From positions 1,267 through 65,266 of the forward strand of contig MTOH01000016.1 of NCBI GenBank assembly GCA_002011615.1: a DNA stretch of 64,000 nt. Direction: 5' to 3'. Below are positions 26,052 to 34,515 of this stretch, in pieces. The translations under genes were made by a program, and so were the position numbers. Origin of the DNA: Candidatus Hydrothermus pacificus (lineage in GTDB: Bacteria; Hydrothermota; Hydrothermia; Hydrothermales; Hydrothermaceae). The notes under the pieces were generated by a model. That model saw only the letters and a program-made list of their open reading frames with translations, did not search any database and had not been told where the DNA came from. Each line of letters starts with the position of its first letter. Within the stretch, counting starts at the first letter, position 1.

Positions 26052-26296
26052 TTGTATGGATCATAATAATACTTATAGCAATAGCATTGCAGATTATAAT
26101 GGATTTAATTATGTGGTTTAACCCTTCTTCTTTTATCAATATACAGATAAGAACATATTTTGACCTTGCATTTCTGTTCATAGTTCTTGGCATGCTTTAC
26201 AGAATATTTACTATGCAGAAAAAAGGTGAAAAAGAAAAGCTAAAAACGAGGATTAAGGAACTGGAAGAAAAAATAAAAGAACTTGAGGCTAAATGA
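26048..26296 (+). CDS. small membrane protein with C-terminal coiled coil
   Basis: An 82-residue protein of unknown family. Two hydrophobic helices (residues about 2-22 and 36-52) are followed by a charged coiled coil of heptad-like KTRIKELEEKIKELEAK. It overlaps both neighbours by four bases, which supports its being translated. The function is unknown. Confidence 0.65.
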   Translation: MIVWIIIILIAIALQIIMDLIMWFNPSSFINIQIRTYFDLAFLFIVLGMLYRIFTMQKKGEKEKLKTRIKELEEKIKELEAK

Positions 26297-27000
26297 TAAG
26301 AGAGAACAGAGGCAAAGAAGAGCCAAGAAAATTTAAATTTTATCCTGATTATCTTGACCTTCCTGAAGGAAGCTGTCTTTTTGAAATAGGCAATACAAAA
26401 GTCCTTGCAACAGCAACCATTGAACCAAGAGTCCCTGGTTTTTTAAAAGGTCTTGATGAAGGCTGGGTAACTGCTGAATACTTTATGCATCCAAGAGCAA
26501 CCCCTGAAAGAAACATCAAAGATTTAAGAGGTAAAGACGGAAGGTCAATTGAGATAAGCAGGTTAATTTCGAGAAGTTTAAGAGGGGCCTGTAACAGAAA
26601 AAAACTCAAGGAACACACCATTATAATAGACTGTGAAGTTCTGCAGGCTGACGGCGGAACAAGGACTGCATGTATAAATGCGGGTTTTGTTACTCTCTAT
26701 CTTGCAACCAGATATATGATTGAAAACAAACTCATAGACGACGACCCCATAGATAAATTTCTCGGTTCAATAAGTGTGGGAAGAGTGGGAGGAGAAATAT
26801 ACCTTGATTTAAACTATCAGGAAGACTTAAACGCAGAGGTCGATTTAAACATATCCATGCTTGAAGACGGTTCAATAGTGGATATCCAGGGAACAGGAGA
26901 GGGAAGTAACTTCAATATTCAGGAACTCATAAAACTCATAGAAGTTGCAAGAAAAGGAATAAACCTGATAATAGAAGAAGAAAAAAAACTCTTCTTTTAA
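26293..27000 (+). CDS. rph: ribonuclease PH
   Basis: Phosphorolytic 3' exonuclease that trims tRNA 3' ends. Motifs: EIGNTKVLATATIEPRVPGFL, GWVTAEYFMHPRATPER, RDGRSIEISRLISRSLRG-like GRSIEISRLISRSLRGACN, CEVLQADGGTRTACINAG and IQGTGEGSNFNIQEL. The length of 235 is normal. Its stop overlaps the rluD start by one base (TAATG). Confidence 0.95.
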   Translation: MIRENRGKEEPRKFKFYPDYLDLPEGSCLFEIGNTKVLATATIEPRVPGFLKGLDEGWVTAEYFMHPRATPERNIKDLRGKDGRSIEISRLISRSLRGACNRKKLKEHTIIIDCEVLQADGGTRTACINAGFVTLYLATRYMIENKLIDDDPIDKFLGSISVGRVGGEIYLDLNYQEDLNAEVDLNISMLEDGSIVDIQGTGEGSNFNIQELIKLIEVARKGINLIIEEEKKLFF

Positions 27001-28001
27001 TGCTTAAAACATTTGAAAGAGTCGTCCAGAAAAAATCTGCAGGTGAAAGAATTGATGTCTATCTTGTAAAAAGTGGTATAGGTCTATCAAGGTCACAGGT
27101 TCAACATCTGATTGAAAATCGCAAAGTTAAAGTAAACGGGAAACCTGTTGAAAAAACAGGTTACAGGATAAAAGATGGTGATAAAATTGTTGCAGAATTT
27201 GAACTTGAGGAAAAAAAAGACATATTACCGGAAGACATACCCGTTGACATAATATATGAAGACGAGCACCTTGCGGTTATATATAAACCACCGGGTCTTG
27301 TTGTTCATCCTGCAAGAGGACATTTTACAGGAACTCTTGTAAACGCCCTTGTTTTCAAATATCAGGAACTACCTACAACCTCTGACAGAACAAGACCAGG
27401 AATAATCCACAGATTAGACAAAGACACATCCGGACTACTGCTCATTGCAAAAACAGACAGGTCAATATCAAAACTCGGTGAAATGATGGAAAGAAGAGAA
27501 ATAAAGAGAAAATACAAAGTGTTTGTATGGGGACTTTTACCTTTAAAAAAAGGTGTTATAGAAGCGCCCATAGGTAGAGATATGGTTGACAGGAAAAAAA
27601 GAGCGGTTACCCCTTTTGATTCAAAACCCGCCATCACAGAATACACTGCAATAAAGACCTTTGACACCTTTATTACCTTTTCAGAAGTAAAACTTTTAAC
27701 AGGCAGAACTCACCAGATAAGGGTTCATTTTGAACACATAGGTCATCCCGTAGTCGGTGACCCTGCTTATTCTGGTAGAGAACCCAGAAAAATACTCTCA
27801 ATAATACCCAGTAATTTAAGAAGCACTGCTCAGGAAATTCTTAACATAATTGACAGACAGGCTCTTCATGCATACCACATTTCCTTTAAGCACCCTTTTA
27901 AAAAAGAAAACATGGAATTTGAAATAGAACTTCCAGAGGATATGAAAAATCTTTATGAGTTCTTAGGAAAAAAGTTCAGTAAAAGCACAAAAAAATCTTA
28001 A
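27000..28001 (+). CDS. rluD: 23S rRNA pseudouridine synthase, RluD/RluC type
   Basis: Isomerises uridines in 23S rRNA. An N-terminal S4 RNA-binding domain (RIDVYLVKSGIGLSRSQVQHLIENRKVKVNG) is followed by the catalytic domain with IIHRLDKDTSGLLLIAKT, where the Asp of HRLDKDTSG is catalytic, and GRTHQIRVHFEHIGHPVVGD. The length of 333 is normal. It is the last gene of the gcvH operon; a short AT-rich gap separates it from the convergent tRNA gene. Confidence 0.93.
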   Translation: MLKTFERVVQKKSAGERIDVYLVKSGIGLSRSQVQHLIENRKVKVNGKPVEKTGYRIKDGDKIVAEFELEEKKDILPEDIPVDIIYEDEHLAVIYKPPGLVVHPARGHFTGTLVNALVFKYQELPTTSDRTRPGIIHRLDKDTSGLLLIAKTDRSISKLGEMMERREIKRKYKVFVWGLLPLKKGVIEAPIGRDMVDRKKRAVTPFDSKPAITEYTAIKTFDTFITFSEVKLLTGRTHQIRVHFEHIGHPVVGDPAYSGREPRKILSIIPSNLRSTAQEILNIIDRQALHAYHISFKHPFKKENMEFEIELPEDMKNLYEFLGKKFSKSTKKS

Positions 28002-28038
28002 AATACAACCCCTTTCTTATTATTCACAATAAAAATTC

Positions 28039-28122
28039 TGCCGGGGGAGGGACTCGAACCCTCACGGGATTTCTCCCAGCGGATTTTAAGTCCGCAGCGT
28101 CTACCGCTTCCGCCACCCCGGC
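28039..28122 (-). tRNA. tRNA-Leu (anticodon UAA)
   Basis: Read on the minus strand: a seven-base acceptor stem GCCGGGG with CCCCGGC, an anticodon stem GCGGA/TCCGC around the loop CTTAAAA (anticodon TAA), a long variable arm typical of leucine tRNAs, and a T-loop GGTTCGAGTCC. Length is 84 bases with discriminator A. The CCA end is not encoded. Confidence 0.95.
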
Positions 28123-28185
28123 AATTTATTAAGTTATAAAATATTAAAGGTAATTAAAAAACTTTTTCAAACCAATATTATTCAG

Positions 28186-28266
28186 TCCCTGTTACACTCT
28201 GGAAGAGTAGAATAGAGCCAGGAAGCAGAAGCCAGCTACTAACCTGGAATTCAGGGATTCATTTTT
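28186..28266 (+). mobile_element. structured segment resembling an IS200/IS605-type right end
   Basis: Complementary pairs are nested: TCCCTG (28186-28191) with CAGGGA (28252-28257), ACTCT (28196-28200) with AGAGT (28204-28208), and CCAGG (28218-28222) with CCTGG (28243-28247). The tail runs GGAAGCAGAAGCC, then a short CCTG/CAGG hairpin, then GATTCATTTTT. This is the style of right ends (and TnpB-guide RNA ends) of IS200/IS605 elements. No tnpA or tnpB gene is nearby, so it would be a remnant. It could also be a small structured RNA. Confidence 0.35.
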
Positions 28267-28280
28267 CATAAACACAAAAA

Positions 28281-28841
28281 CTACTTCTTTTTTTCTTTCT
28301 TCCTTGTCAGTTCGGTATGGATGTTCCAGATTTCTATATCCTTTGTATATTTTCCCAAAATTTGCTCTCCACTCTCGGTCTGTTCAAAATCCACTTTTTC
28401 ACTTTCAAGCAAAACTTTTCCTATTTGCTTCTCTTCATCCGCAAAGTTTATCACCAGTGCACCTTTTATTTTTTCTCTTATAAATCCGGGGAATGTGCTT
28501 TCATCATCTTTAAGAGATTTAAAATAAATCCATGCCTGAGAAACGCCTTTGCCAAATATTTCATCCTTAGCTCCTTCATGTTTTATCTCCAGAATAATTC
28601 CGTTTTCTTCCTTTTCATCAAATACAATAAAATCTATTTCTCCTCCTTGAGGTCGTATGCTTTCCCCCTTGTATATAATCTCAACATTCGGTTCCCTTAA
28701 ATACTTAAGACCATTTTTCTTAAACCCGATGGCAAGAGCTCTCTGAAATTCCCCCTCTCCCAAGAATTTTCCACCACCCAGTTCTGTAAAAACATCCTTT
28801 ACAATTTCCTTTATTTTGTCCTTCAGTTCTTCAATTCCCAT
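28281..28841 (-). CDS. GxxExxY-type nuclease-fold protein
   Basis: A 186-residue protein resembling the GxxExxY family (PD-(D/E)XK nuclease superfamily). The relevant segments are GEGEFQRALAIGFKKNGLKYLREPNVEIIYKGE (residues about 27-59), then EIDFIVFDE and IILEIKHEG, giving the Asp and Glu-x-Lys of a nuclease-like core. The C-terminal third (about 130-186) is an extra charged region. Members are common in accessory regions; a biochemical role is not established. It is flanked by gene debris and a possible IS end, in line with transfer. Confidence 0.7.
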   Translation of the reverse strand: MGIEELKDKIKEIVKDVFTELGGGKFLGEGEFQRALAIGFKKNGLKYLREPNVEIIYKGESIRPQGGEIDFIVFDEKEENGIILEIKHEGAKDEIFGKGVSQAWIYFKSLKDDESTFPGFIREKIKGALVINFADEEKQIGKVLLESEKVDFEQTESGEQILGKYTKDIEIWNIHTELTRKKEKKK

Positions 28842-29475
28842 TTTAATCCTCCTTTTGTATCCTCAAATTATAATCATTCTCTAATTATCGCTTCAATTAA
28901 TTTTCTCCTATCTGGATTCGTATAAAAGGTGGCATCGGGATTATCCCATCTCACTTTATCCCTTGAATCCTGTTTGGGTATAAAAATTATAAATTACACC
29001 AATGACAATTTCGGAGATAACGGGGGCATTAAGAAAGTGTCTGGGAGTTTATTGTGTTTATAAATGGGCAAAATGCGCGAGAAATGAAGAAATGAAAAGA
29101 GTTTACGGCGAAAAAGAGAGGTAGGGATTATGGGTTGGAGACAGGGTAAAAAAAAGTCAAAAGTTAAAATTTAAAACTACAATAAAAAATTCTTGCTTTC
29201 TACATGCATTTATTTCTGGGAATAGTGCTGAAAATAAAAGGGAACTGGGTTCTTGTAGGAAGGCTGAAAGATTACGAGTATATGAATGTGGAAGAAATAG
29301 GCTGGATTCATCTAAAAAACAAAAACCAAAAATCACTTCTCTGGTTTATATGGGTAGATAGATGTTGATTGCTTTCTTTCTATGAAAACAAGAATATTGG
29401 AAATTACTCCCTTCAATCTCCACAGAAAATTTCTTTGGTATTTTATTATTATTATTTACGTTTTTAAAAATTAAT
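28842..29475. other. degenerate accessory intergenic region
   Basis: About 630 bases without an intact recognisable gene. It holds a 39-codon minus-strand gene remnant (28874-28993) and two short plus-strand open frames, 29002-29124 (40 codons, MTISEITGALRKCLG...) and 29204-29368 (54 codons, MHLFLGIVLKIKG...). Both have plausible starts but no strong SD or family. The mix on both strands looks like decay of transferred genes. Confidence 0.5.
28874..28993 (-). pseudogene. 3' remnant of an unidentified gene
   Basis: A 39-codon open stretch on the minus strand ends in TGA and is preceded directly by an in-frame TAA at 28994-28996. The residues IPKQDSRDKVRWDNPDATFY, followed by TNPDRRKLIEAIIRE, have protein-like composition and would suit the C-terminus of a larger protein. 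No start codon or upstream part remains. Confidence 0.4.
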
Positions 29476-31344
29476 TTATGCAATGATCCTTTTAGGGGAG
29501 GAATCTTCATACTCTATCTCGAAGCCTATAAGTGCAGGTAAGATGAAGGGGTTGTGAGCAACAGGATTTGTACGAGACACCATATAGTAAATATATGTCG
29601 GGTCTATTAATTCATAAATTTCATCTGTAGAAAAAGTTATATACCAGTCTTTTTGCTCTTCTTCATTGTATTCTCTTGCCTTTATATATTTCCTTGCGTG
29701 GCAATCTTCGATAACTTTCTCAATTTTTAACAGGTGAAATTTTGAAAAGTCTTTATTTAAATCATCATAAATTTCTGATAAATTTTTGCATATTTCTTCG
29801 AATTCTTTTTCACTTATTTCATAGTCTTCAGGAGATTTAACATGCAAAAGTAGGTTTCTTAAATTATTTATTGATTCCAACTTTTCTTGAACTGCTTTCT
29901 TTTTTTTCGCTGTTTTTTCAAGAAATTGAAAATAAATTTTTTGAAATTCCTCGATAAATTTCCCCGGTGTTTTCTTGCCTTCTTTATTTGACTTTGTTTT
30001 AATTTCTATTTGCTTTCTTCCTTCTTTAACAAATTTTAAAAGGTCTCCATTATAATCAACATACAATTTAAGAAAAGGATTAATACATCTCAAAAAATAC
30101 TCTAAATCTCTTATAATGTTTAGAAAACACTGTTTTATTTTTAATTTTCTATCCTTTATACTAATAGCTCCTTCTGTATCTTTTAAATACTTCTCCAGTT
30201 TATTTCTTAAGTTTTTAGGAAGAAGTCTTTTGATATCTATTCTGATTGAAGGCATTTCAAACCCGTATATTAACATTAAGATTATATAAATTTCTTTATT
30301 TAAGTCATCGGTGTGTAATTTTTTAAGCAGTCTAAAAAAGTTTTCAAAATCACCTAAACCGTAAAGGATATTTTTATTTATTGCATTTTGTAAAAGAATT
30401 TCACAAATTCGAGACGAAGAGAAATTTCTAACAAATTCTCCATTTTCAAGATTATCAGTTTCAATAAGATACTCATATATCTTATCTTCTGTTTTTTGGG
30501 CATATTTATATCTCTCTATTTCTTCCTCAAGCCAGATTTTAAATTTTATATCCTCATCTATATTTTTATATATACTTTCTGAAAGTAATTTCACCGGATC
30601 TTTTACTTCTTTCCCAGCATAACTCATGTCTTGAAAAACCCCATACTTTGTAACTATAAAGCACTTGGTGTAAACATTTTGTTTTTTGTCGTCCAATTTA
30701 TAGGAAAAATAGAAAGCATCGTAATATTCATTAAATCTATAATACCAATTTTTTAATCGGTCTGTATTTTTAAGTAAAGTCTTGTTAAAGTTTTCAGCTA
30801 AAAATATATGTAATTCTTCTATTTCTTCGACACTCAAAGAGACATATAAGAATTGAAGCGCTAAAAATAATCTTTCCTTCTCATTTATTGAGTCTTTCTC
30901 AGAAATTTTTGTATAATGTTCTATAAACTGAGAATAAACATCTTTCAGTTCTTTATTCGAGAAAACAAATTTATTTTTTATCTCCTCGTAAATACTCTTA
31001 TAAGAATTTCCATTGATACTGATATAAAATCTGTTAATAAAATAAAAAAGGTCTCTAACTAAAAAATAATACAATAAAGATTTATACACATAAGGAAATG
31101 TAAGAATATCATTATCAATATATTTAGGATGTCTTGCTTTATAAATACCTGCTAAGCCGTATACATACTCTCCAATTGAAATCACAAGAGGGACTCTATA
31201 ATTCTCTAAATTCTCATCCCATACATTCATAATTGTTTTTTCTGATAGTTTTCTATCTTCAAAAAGACAACCAATCTCCGGAACTTGGTCAATAATTTTT
31301 ATTTTAAATAAATTTAAAGCATCTTCTTTTTCCTTCTCATCCAA
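29476..31344 (-). CDS. 622-residue unknown protein with a HEPN-like RNxxxH motif
   Basis: No family recognised. The protein is almost entirely helical and Lys/Glu/Ile-rich, with no signal peptide or membrane helix. Near the C-terminus, INNLRNLLLHVKSPEDY contains Arg496-Asn497-x3-His501, the Rx4-6H pattern of HEPN ribonucleases, preceded by a helical basic stretch (residues 470-490). HEPN proteins are frequent in abortive-infection and toxin systems. A single motif in a long helical protein can arise by chance, so a defence role is a hypothesis. It stands alone on the minus strand in an accessory stretch, with a more AT-rich composition than its neighbours. The start at 31344 is the only good in-frame ATG. 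Confidence 0.7.
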   Translation of the reverse strand: MDEKEKEDALNLFKIKIIDQVPEIGCLFEDRKLSEKTIMNVWDENLENYRVPLVISIGEYVYGLAGIYKARHPKYIDNDILTFPYVYKSLLYYFLVRDLFYFINRFYISINGNSYKSIYEEIKNKFVFSNKELKDVYSQFIEHYTKISEKDSINEKERLFLALQFLYVSLSVEEIEELHIFLAENFNKTLLKNTDRLKNWYYRFNEYYDAFYFSYKLDDKKQNVYTKCFIVTKYGVFQDMSYAGKEVKDPVKLLSESIYKNIDEDIKFKIWLEEEIERYKYAQKTEDKIYEYLIETDNLENGEFVRNFSSSRICEILLQNAINKNILYGLGDFENFFRLLKKLHTDDLNKEIYIILMLIYGFEMPSIRIDIKRLLPKNLRNKLEKYLKDTEGAISIKDRKLKIKQCFLNIIRDLEYFLRCINPFLKLYVDYNGDLLKFVKEGRKQIEIKTKSNKEGKKTPGKFIEEFQKIYFQFLEKTAKKKKAVQEKLESINNLRNLLLHVKSPEDYEISEKEFEEICKNLSEIYDDLNKDFSKFHLLKIEKVIEDCHARKYIKAREYNEEEQKDWYITFSTDEIYELIDPTYIYYMVSRTNPVAHNPFILPALIGFEIEYEDSSPKRIIA

Positions 31345-32034
31345 TTTCCACTATTCTCCCATCTCGCTCTCTTTTTTTATACTAATGATTATAAGTAAAT
31401 TTGATAAATTAAACAAATATATCATCTTGACCATGAGAAGTTTATTTATGAAATTAAAGAATTTCTGTTCAACACATGCAAATCCGCCTTTATCTTCCCC
31501 GATTTACAAAATTCAATTTCTCTGCCTTTTAAGAAAGTGAAAAATGTATTTGAAATTTGAATATATAATTTTGAGATTTTAAATTTATGTATTCTTCCTA
31601 AAGTATGATACCCCAAGTCCCCATATACCCTTATGTCAGGCTCTACTCCTTGAAAATGAAACTTATTCAATTCAAAAATTTTTTCTTGACTATCTATTTC
31701 AATACTCTTTTCTTTTTATTTCCGTTGAAACAGAACCTTCATAAAAAAAGGATTGCATACGCCCTTAGGGGCGTGGCTTATAGTTTATGGTTGATGGGTT
31801 TATAGAAATATTTTTTGATAATAAAAACAAAATTCTCTGATTTTATTTTCCTGTGCTCCTGTTCTCAATAATTCATCAACAGATAAAAGAAATTTTTGAA
31901 AACAGGATTTATAAACTTGTTTTTTAAATTCTTTAAAAGTCCATTACCAAAAATTGTGTAAATTAAAAGAAAGTCGCACCTGTTTTGAATTAATTATATA
32001 AATGCTTTAAAATTTTATTGTGAGGTAAAAGGAT
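31345..32034. other. intergenic region with hairpin and promoter
   Basis: About 690 bases without a convincing gene. A 74-codon minus-strand frame (31446-31670) has GVEPDIRVYGDLGYHTLGRIH, faintly like an IS5-type transposase core, but it is too short to assign. A perfect six-base-stem hairpin, ACGCCC-TTAG-GGGCGT, sits at 31759-31774 with no U tract. A promoter for the downstream methyltransferase is at 31985-32013. Confidence 0.45.
31985..32013 (+). promoter_or_regulatory. predicted promoter upstream of the methyltransferase
   Basis: TTGAAT (31985-31990), a 17-base spacer and TAAAAT (32008-32013) lie 21 bases before the GTG of a short open frame and about 130 bases before the methyltransferase. 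Confidence 0.5.
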
Positions 32035-32139
32035 GTGAAACACGAGAGTAAAAAGAGCAATAAATGGTTGTTCAGATTCGGGAGCACATCCAGAAAATAT
32101 GGAGAAGTTGTCTGCCAGTGTAATTCAGGGGAGGTGTGA
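32035..32139 (+). CDS. possible 34-residue leader ORF before the methyltransferase
   Basis: It has a GTG start with GAGG about 10 bases upstream. The product is basic and ends YGEVVCQCNSGEV with a Cys pair. It stops three bases before the methyltransferase TTG, and its last codons supply the GGGGAGG ribosome site. It may be translationally coupled or a gene fragment. No family recognised. Confidence 0.3.
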   Translation: MKHESKKSNKWLFRFGSTSRKYGEVVCQCNSGEV

Positions 32140-32142
32140 AAG

Positions 32143-32772
32143 TTGAGAGAAGGAAACCCCTATGACCAGAGATATGCAAATCAGGAATACTACTGGGGAA
32201 AGAAACCCTCTGCCATATGTGACAGAATTATAGAGATTATTAGACCCGGTCCAGACTTTCGCCCCAAACTGCTGGACCTGGGTTGTGGTGAGGGAAGAAA
32301 TGCTGTTTATTTTGCCAAACACGGTTTTGAAGTTACCGGTCTTGATTTGTCTTTGCCCGGCCTAGAGAAAACCAGAAGATACGCCGAGGAAATTGGAGTT
32401 CATGTCAGAACGATCCACGCCGATATTATAACCTACGAACTCGAAGATACCTATGATGTCATCTTTTCAACAGGAACTTTGCATTATCTACCGCCTGAAG
32501 TAAGAAGCCAGCGTTTTCAGAACTACAAGGAGCACACTTCACCTGACGGCATCATTGCATTCTCTGTGTTTGTAAAGAAACCCTTTATTAAGAGAGCACC
32601 AGACGCCGAAGAGTCAGCTTTTCTTTACAAATCTGGTGAGTTGATGGGTTATTTCTGGGACTGGGAAATCATATACTGCACAGAGGAGATCTTTGACTGT
32701 ATGTCCAGTGGTATTCCTCACAAGCATGCGGTTAACAGGATAATAGCCAGAATGTATCGCAATGGCAGATAA
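32143..32772 (+). CDS. class I SAM-dependent methyltransferase, TehB-like
   Basis: A 209-residue soluble methyltransferase. Motif I, LLDLGCGEGRNAVYFAKHGF, lies at residues about 43-62, followed by VTGLDLS (acidic ribose-binding residue), HADIITYEL and DVIFSTGTLHYLPPE. The N-terminal YDQRYANQEYYWGKKPS is typical of TehB/thiopurine-type methyltransferases acting on small or metalloid substrates. The substrate is unknown. It starts with TTG after a strong SD. Base composition is less AT-rich than the flanking genes, which hints at transfer. Confidence 0.85.
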   Translation: MREGNPYDQRYANQEYYWGKKPSAICDRIIEIIRPGPDFRPKLLDLGCGEGRNAVYFAKHGFEVTGLDLSLPGLEKTRRYAEEIGVHVRTIHADIITYELEDTYDVIFSTGTLHYLPPEVRSQRFQNYKEHTSPDGIIAFSVFVKKPFIKRAPDAEESAFLYKSGELMGYFWDWEIIYCTEEIFDCMSSGIPHKHAVNRIIARMYRNGR

Positions 32773-32866
32773 CAGTGGTTATGCAGTTCGCCTACACCCA
32801 CCTGAATCTCGACTGCTGTCAGGACTTCCCATTCAGGAGATTCTGGATGTACTGGCAAGGATTTAA
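32762..32866 (+). CDS. possible 34-residue ORF overlapping the methyltransferase end
   Basis: The ATG lies 11 bases before the end of the methyltransferase in another frame. The peptide ends LPIQEILDVLARI. It has no SD of note and no family. It may be the remaining tail of a lost gene. Confidence that it is expressed is low. Confidence 0.2.
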   Translation: MADNSGYAVRLHPPESRLLSGLPIQEILDVLARI

Positions 32867-32888
32867 AAATTTATAAGGATGTGGTGAT

Positions 32889-33695
32889 ATGAAATTAAAA
32901 CAGAAGAAAAACCATTCAAAGTTGTTCGGGCTGGCGGTCTTCATTGGTGTGATGCTGGGCACAGTTTTTATTTTGCAAATGTCAGCAGGACTGGAAAGAA
33001 AAGAAAATGTGGCAGGGAAAATTTTTCCTGAAGGAGGCAATAATATGTCAATACATTCTGGAAACATTAAAAAAGCAATATTTGCGGGTGGTTGTTTCTG
33101 GTGTATGGAATATGTGTTTGAGGAACTTCCAGGAGTTATAGAGGTTGTATCCGGTTATACAGGTGGCAAGGTAAAAAATCCAACCTATGAACAGGTTTCT
33201 ACAGGTAAAACAGGACACTATGAATCTGTTCTTGTTAGATACGACCCTACAAAAATTTCTTATGAAAGATTACTTGAGGTTTTCTGGAAAAGTGTGGACC
33301 CGACCGATGCCGGAGGACAGTTTTATGATAGAGGGAGTCAGTACAAAACAGCGATATTTTATATTGACGATGAACAGCGTCAACTTGCAGAGGAATCAAA
33401 GAGAAGGATAGAGATGGCTAACATATTTGGCTCTAAAATTGTAACCGATATTCTTCCTGCTAAGGAGTTTTATTCTGCTGAAGAGTACCATCAGGATTAT
33501 TATAAGAAATGTCCTTTAAGGTTTGAAAGTTATCATAAAGCTTCTGGAAGAGAAAGTTTCACATCAAGGTTCTGGAAAAATTATGAGCGTTTCAGACTTT
33601 TCCCTGAGAGGCAGGAATACTGGCTTGGTTACAAAAAGCCTTCCAGAGAGGAATTGAAAAAAATTCTGTCTCCTTTACAATACAGAGTAACCTAG
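32889..33695 (+). CDS. msrA: peptide methionine sulfoxide reductase MsrA, exported, first part of an interrupted MsrA-MsrB fusion
   Basis: Reduces methionine-S-sulfoxide in proteins. Residues 13-31 form a membrane or signal segment ([19 protein letters not shown]), so it probably acts outside the cytoplasm. The catalytic site is [13 protein letters not shown] with Cys69. [31 protein letters not shown] and the C-terminal EYHQDYY are family marks. The frame stops at TAG (33693-33695) inside LSPLQYRVT-stop-GNGTEP. In known MsrA-MsrB fusions a Gln stands at this point (VTQENGTEP), so a CAG to TAG change would explain it. The MsrB part continues in the same frame. Confidence 0.9.
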   Translation: MKLKQKKNHSKLFGLAVFIGVMLGTVFILQMSAGLERKENVAGKIFPEGGNNMSIHSGNIKKAIFAGGCFWCMEYVFEELPGVIEVVSGYTGGKVKNPTYEQVSTGKTGHYESVLVRYDPTKISYERLLEVFWKSVDPTDAGGQFYDRGSQYKTAIFYIDDEQRQLAEESKRRIEMANIFGSKIVTDILPAKEFYSAEEYHQDYYKKCPLRFESYHKASGRESFTSRFWKNYERFRLFPERQEYWLGYKKPSREELKKILSPLQYRVT

Positions 33696-34082
33696 GGAAA
33701 TGGAACTGAACCTTCATGCAATAATGAATACTGGGATCATCACGGAGAAGGCATATATGTGGACATAGTGTCAGGAGAACCATTGTTCAGTTCCCTGGAT
33801 AAATTTGATTCTGGAACAGGATGGCCAAGTTTTAAAAAACCTCTTGAACCCGAAAATATAGTTGAAAGAATTGACAGTTCCCATGGAATGGTCAGGACCG
33901 AAGTAAGAAGCAGGTATGCGGATTCACATCTGGGGCATCTTTTTCACGATGGTCCTCCACCCACTGGCTTGCGTTACTGCATAAACTCAGCGGCTTTGTA
34001 TTTTATACCAAAGGATGAACTTGTAAAATATGGATATGTCGCTTACACGGGTTTATTTGAAAAAGACAAAAAAGATAGATAA
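33696..34082 (+). pseudogene. msrB: MsrB domain, in frame after a TAG codon
   Basis: Reduces methionine-R-sulfoxide. The codons directly after the TAG read [14 protein letters not shown], then [55 protein letters not shown]; the Cys in RYCINS is the catalytic one (about codon 364 counted from the msrA start). The domain is otherwise intact to its stop at 34080-34082. The first in-frame start after the TAG is GTG 33759, which would remove about 21 residues of the domain, and no good SD precedes it. I therefore label it broken unless the TAG is read through or is an error. Confidence 0.8.
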
Positions 34083-34221
34083 AAAATAAATGTTATCCCG
34101 CCCTACCTTATTGATACCCCCGGGGTGTTAGTAAGTAACTTATTTTACCCGCAAACCGTTATATTAAATGTAAATGAATAAACAACCAGGTTAAAATAAT
34201 AACACCTTAAATACAGAATTC

Positions 34222-34515
34222 ATGAGAAAATTGAAGAATAAAAGACTTATGATTATTCTATCAACAGCAGCACTTATATTGCTAATACCATTAATAGCTA
34301 TGAGGTTCACAGATGAAGTGAACTGGACTCTGTTTGATTTTGCTGTTGCCGGGTTTTTACTGCTTGGCACAGGTCTTATGTGGGAGTTTGTAATAAGGAA
34401 AGTAAACAAAAAGGGAATAAAAATTGCAATCTGTATAGTTCTTCTGGTAATCCTCCTGCTAATCTGGGCAGAATTAGCAGTCGGTATCTTTGGAACACCA
34501 CTTGGCGGACAATAG
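34222..34515 (+). CDS. small three-helix membrane protein
   Basis: A 97-residue protein with three hydrophobic segments (residues about 9-26, 38-56 and 68-88). The motif MRFTDEVNWTLFDFAVAG lies between the first two helices. I recall similar small proteins in Bacteroidetes/Chlorobi-type genomes, with no known function. It stands alone between the msr locus and ruvA in the accessory stretch. Confidence 0.6.
   Translation: MRKLKNKRLMIILSTAALILLIPLIAMRFTDEVNWTLFDFAVAGFLLLGTGLMWEFVIRKVNKKGIKIAICIVLLVILLLIWAELAVGIFGTPLGGQ

Noticed and set aside
31446-31670. IS5-type transposase remnant
   Set aside because: Only a short GDLGY...LGRIH stretch resembles a transposase; too weak to list as a mobile element.
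34083-34150. ACCCC/GGGGT palindrome after msrB as a terminator
   Set aside because: The stem is only five bases with almost no loop and there is no T run.
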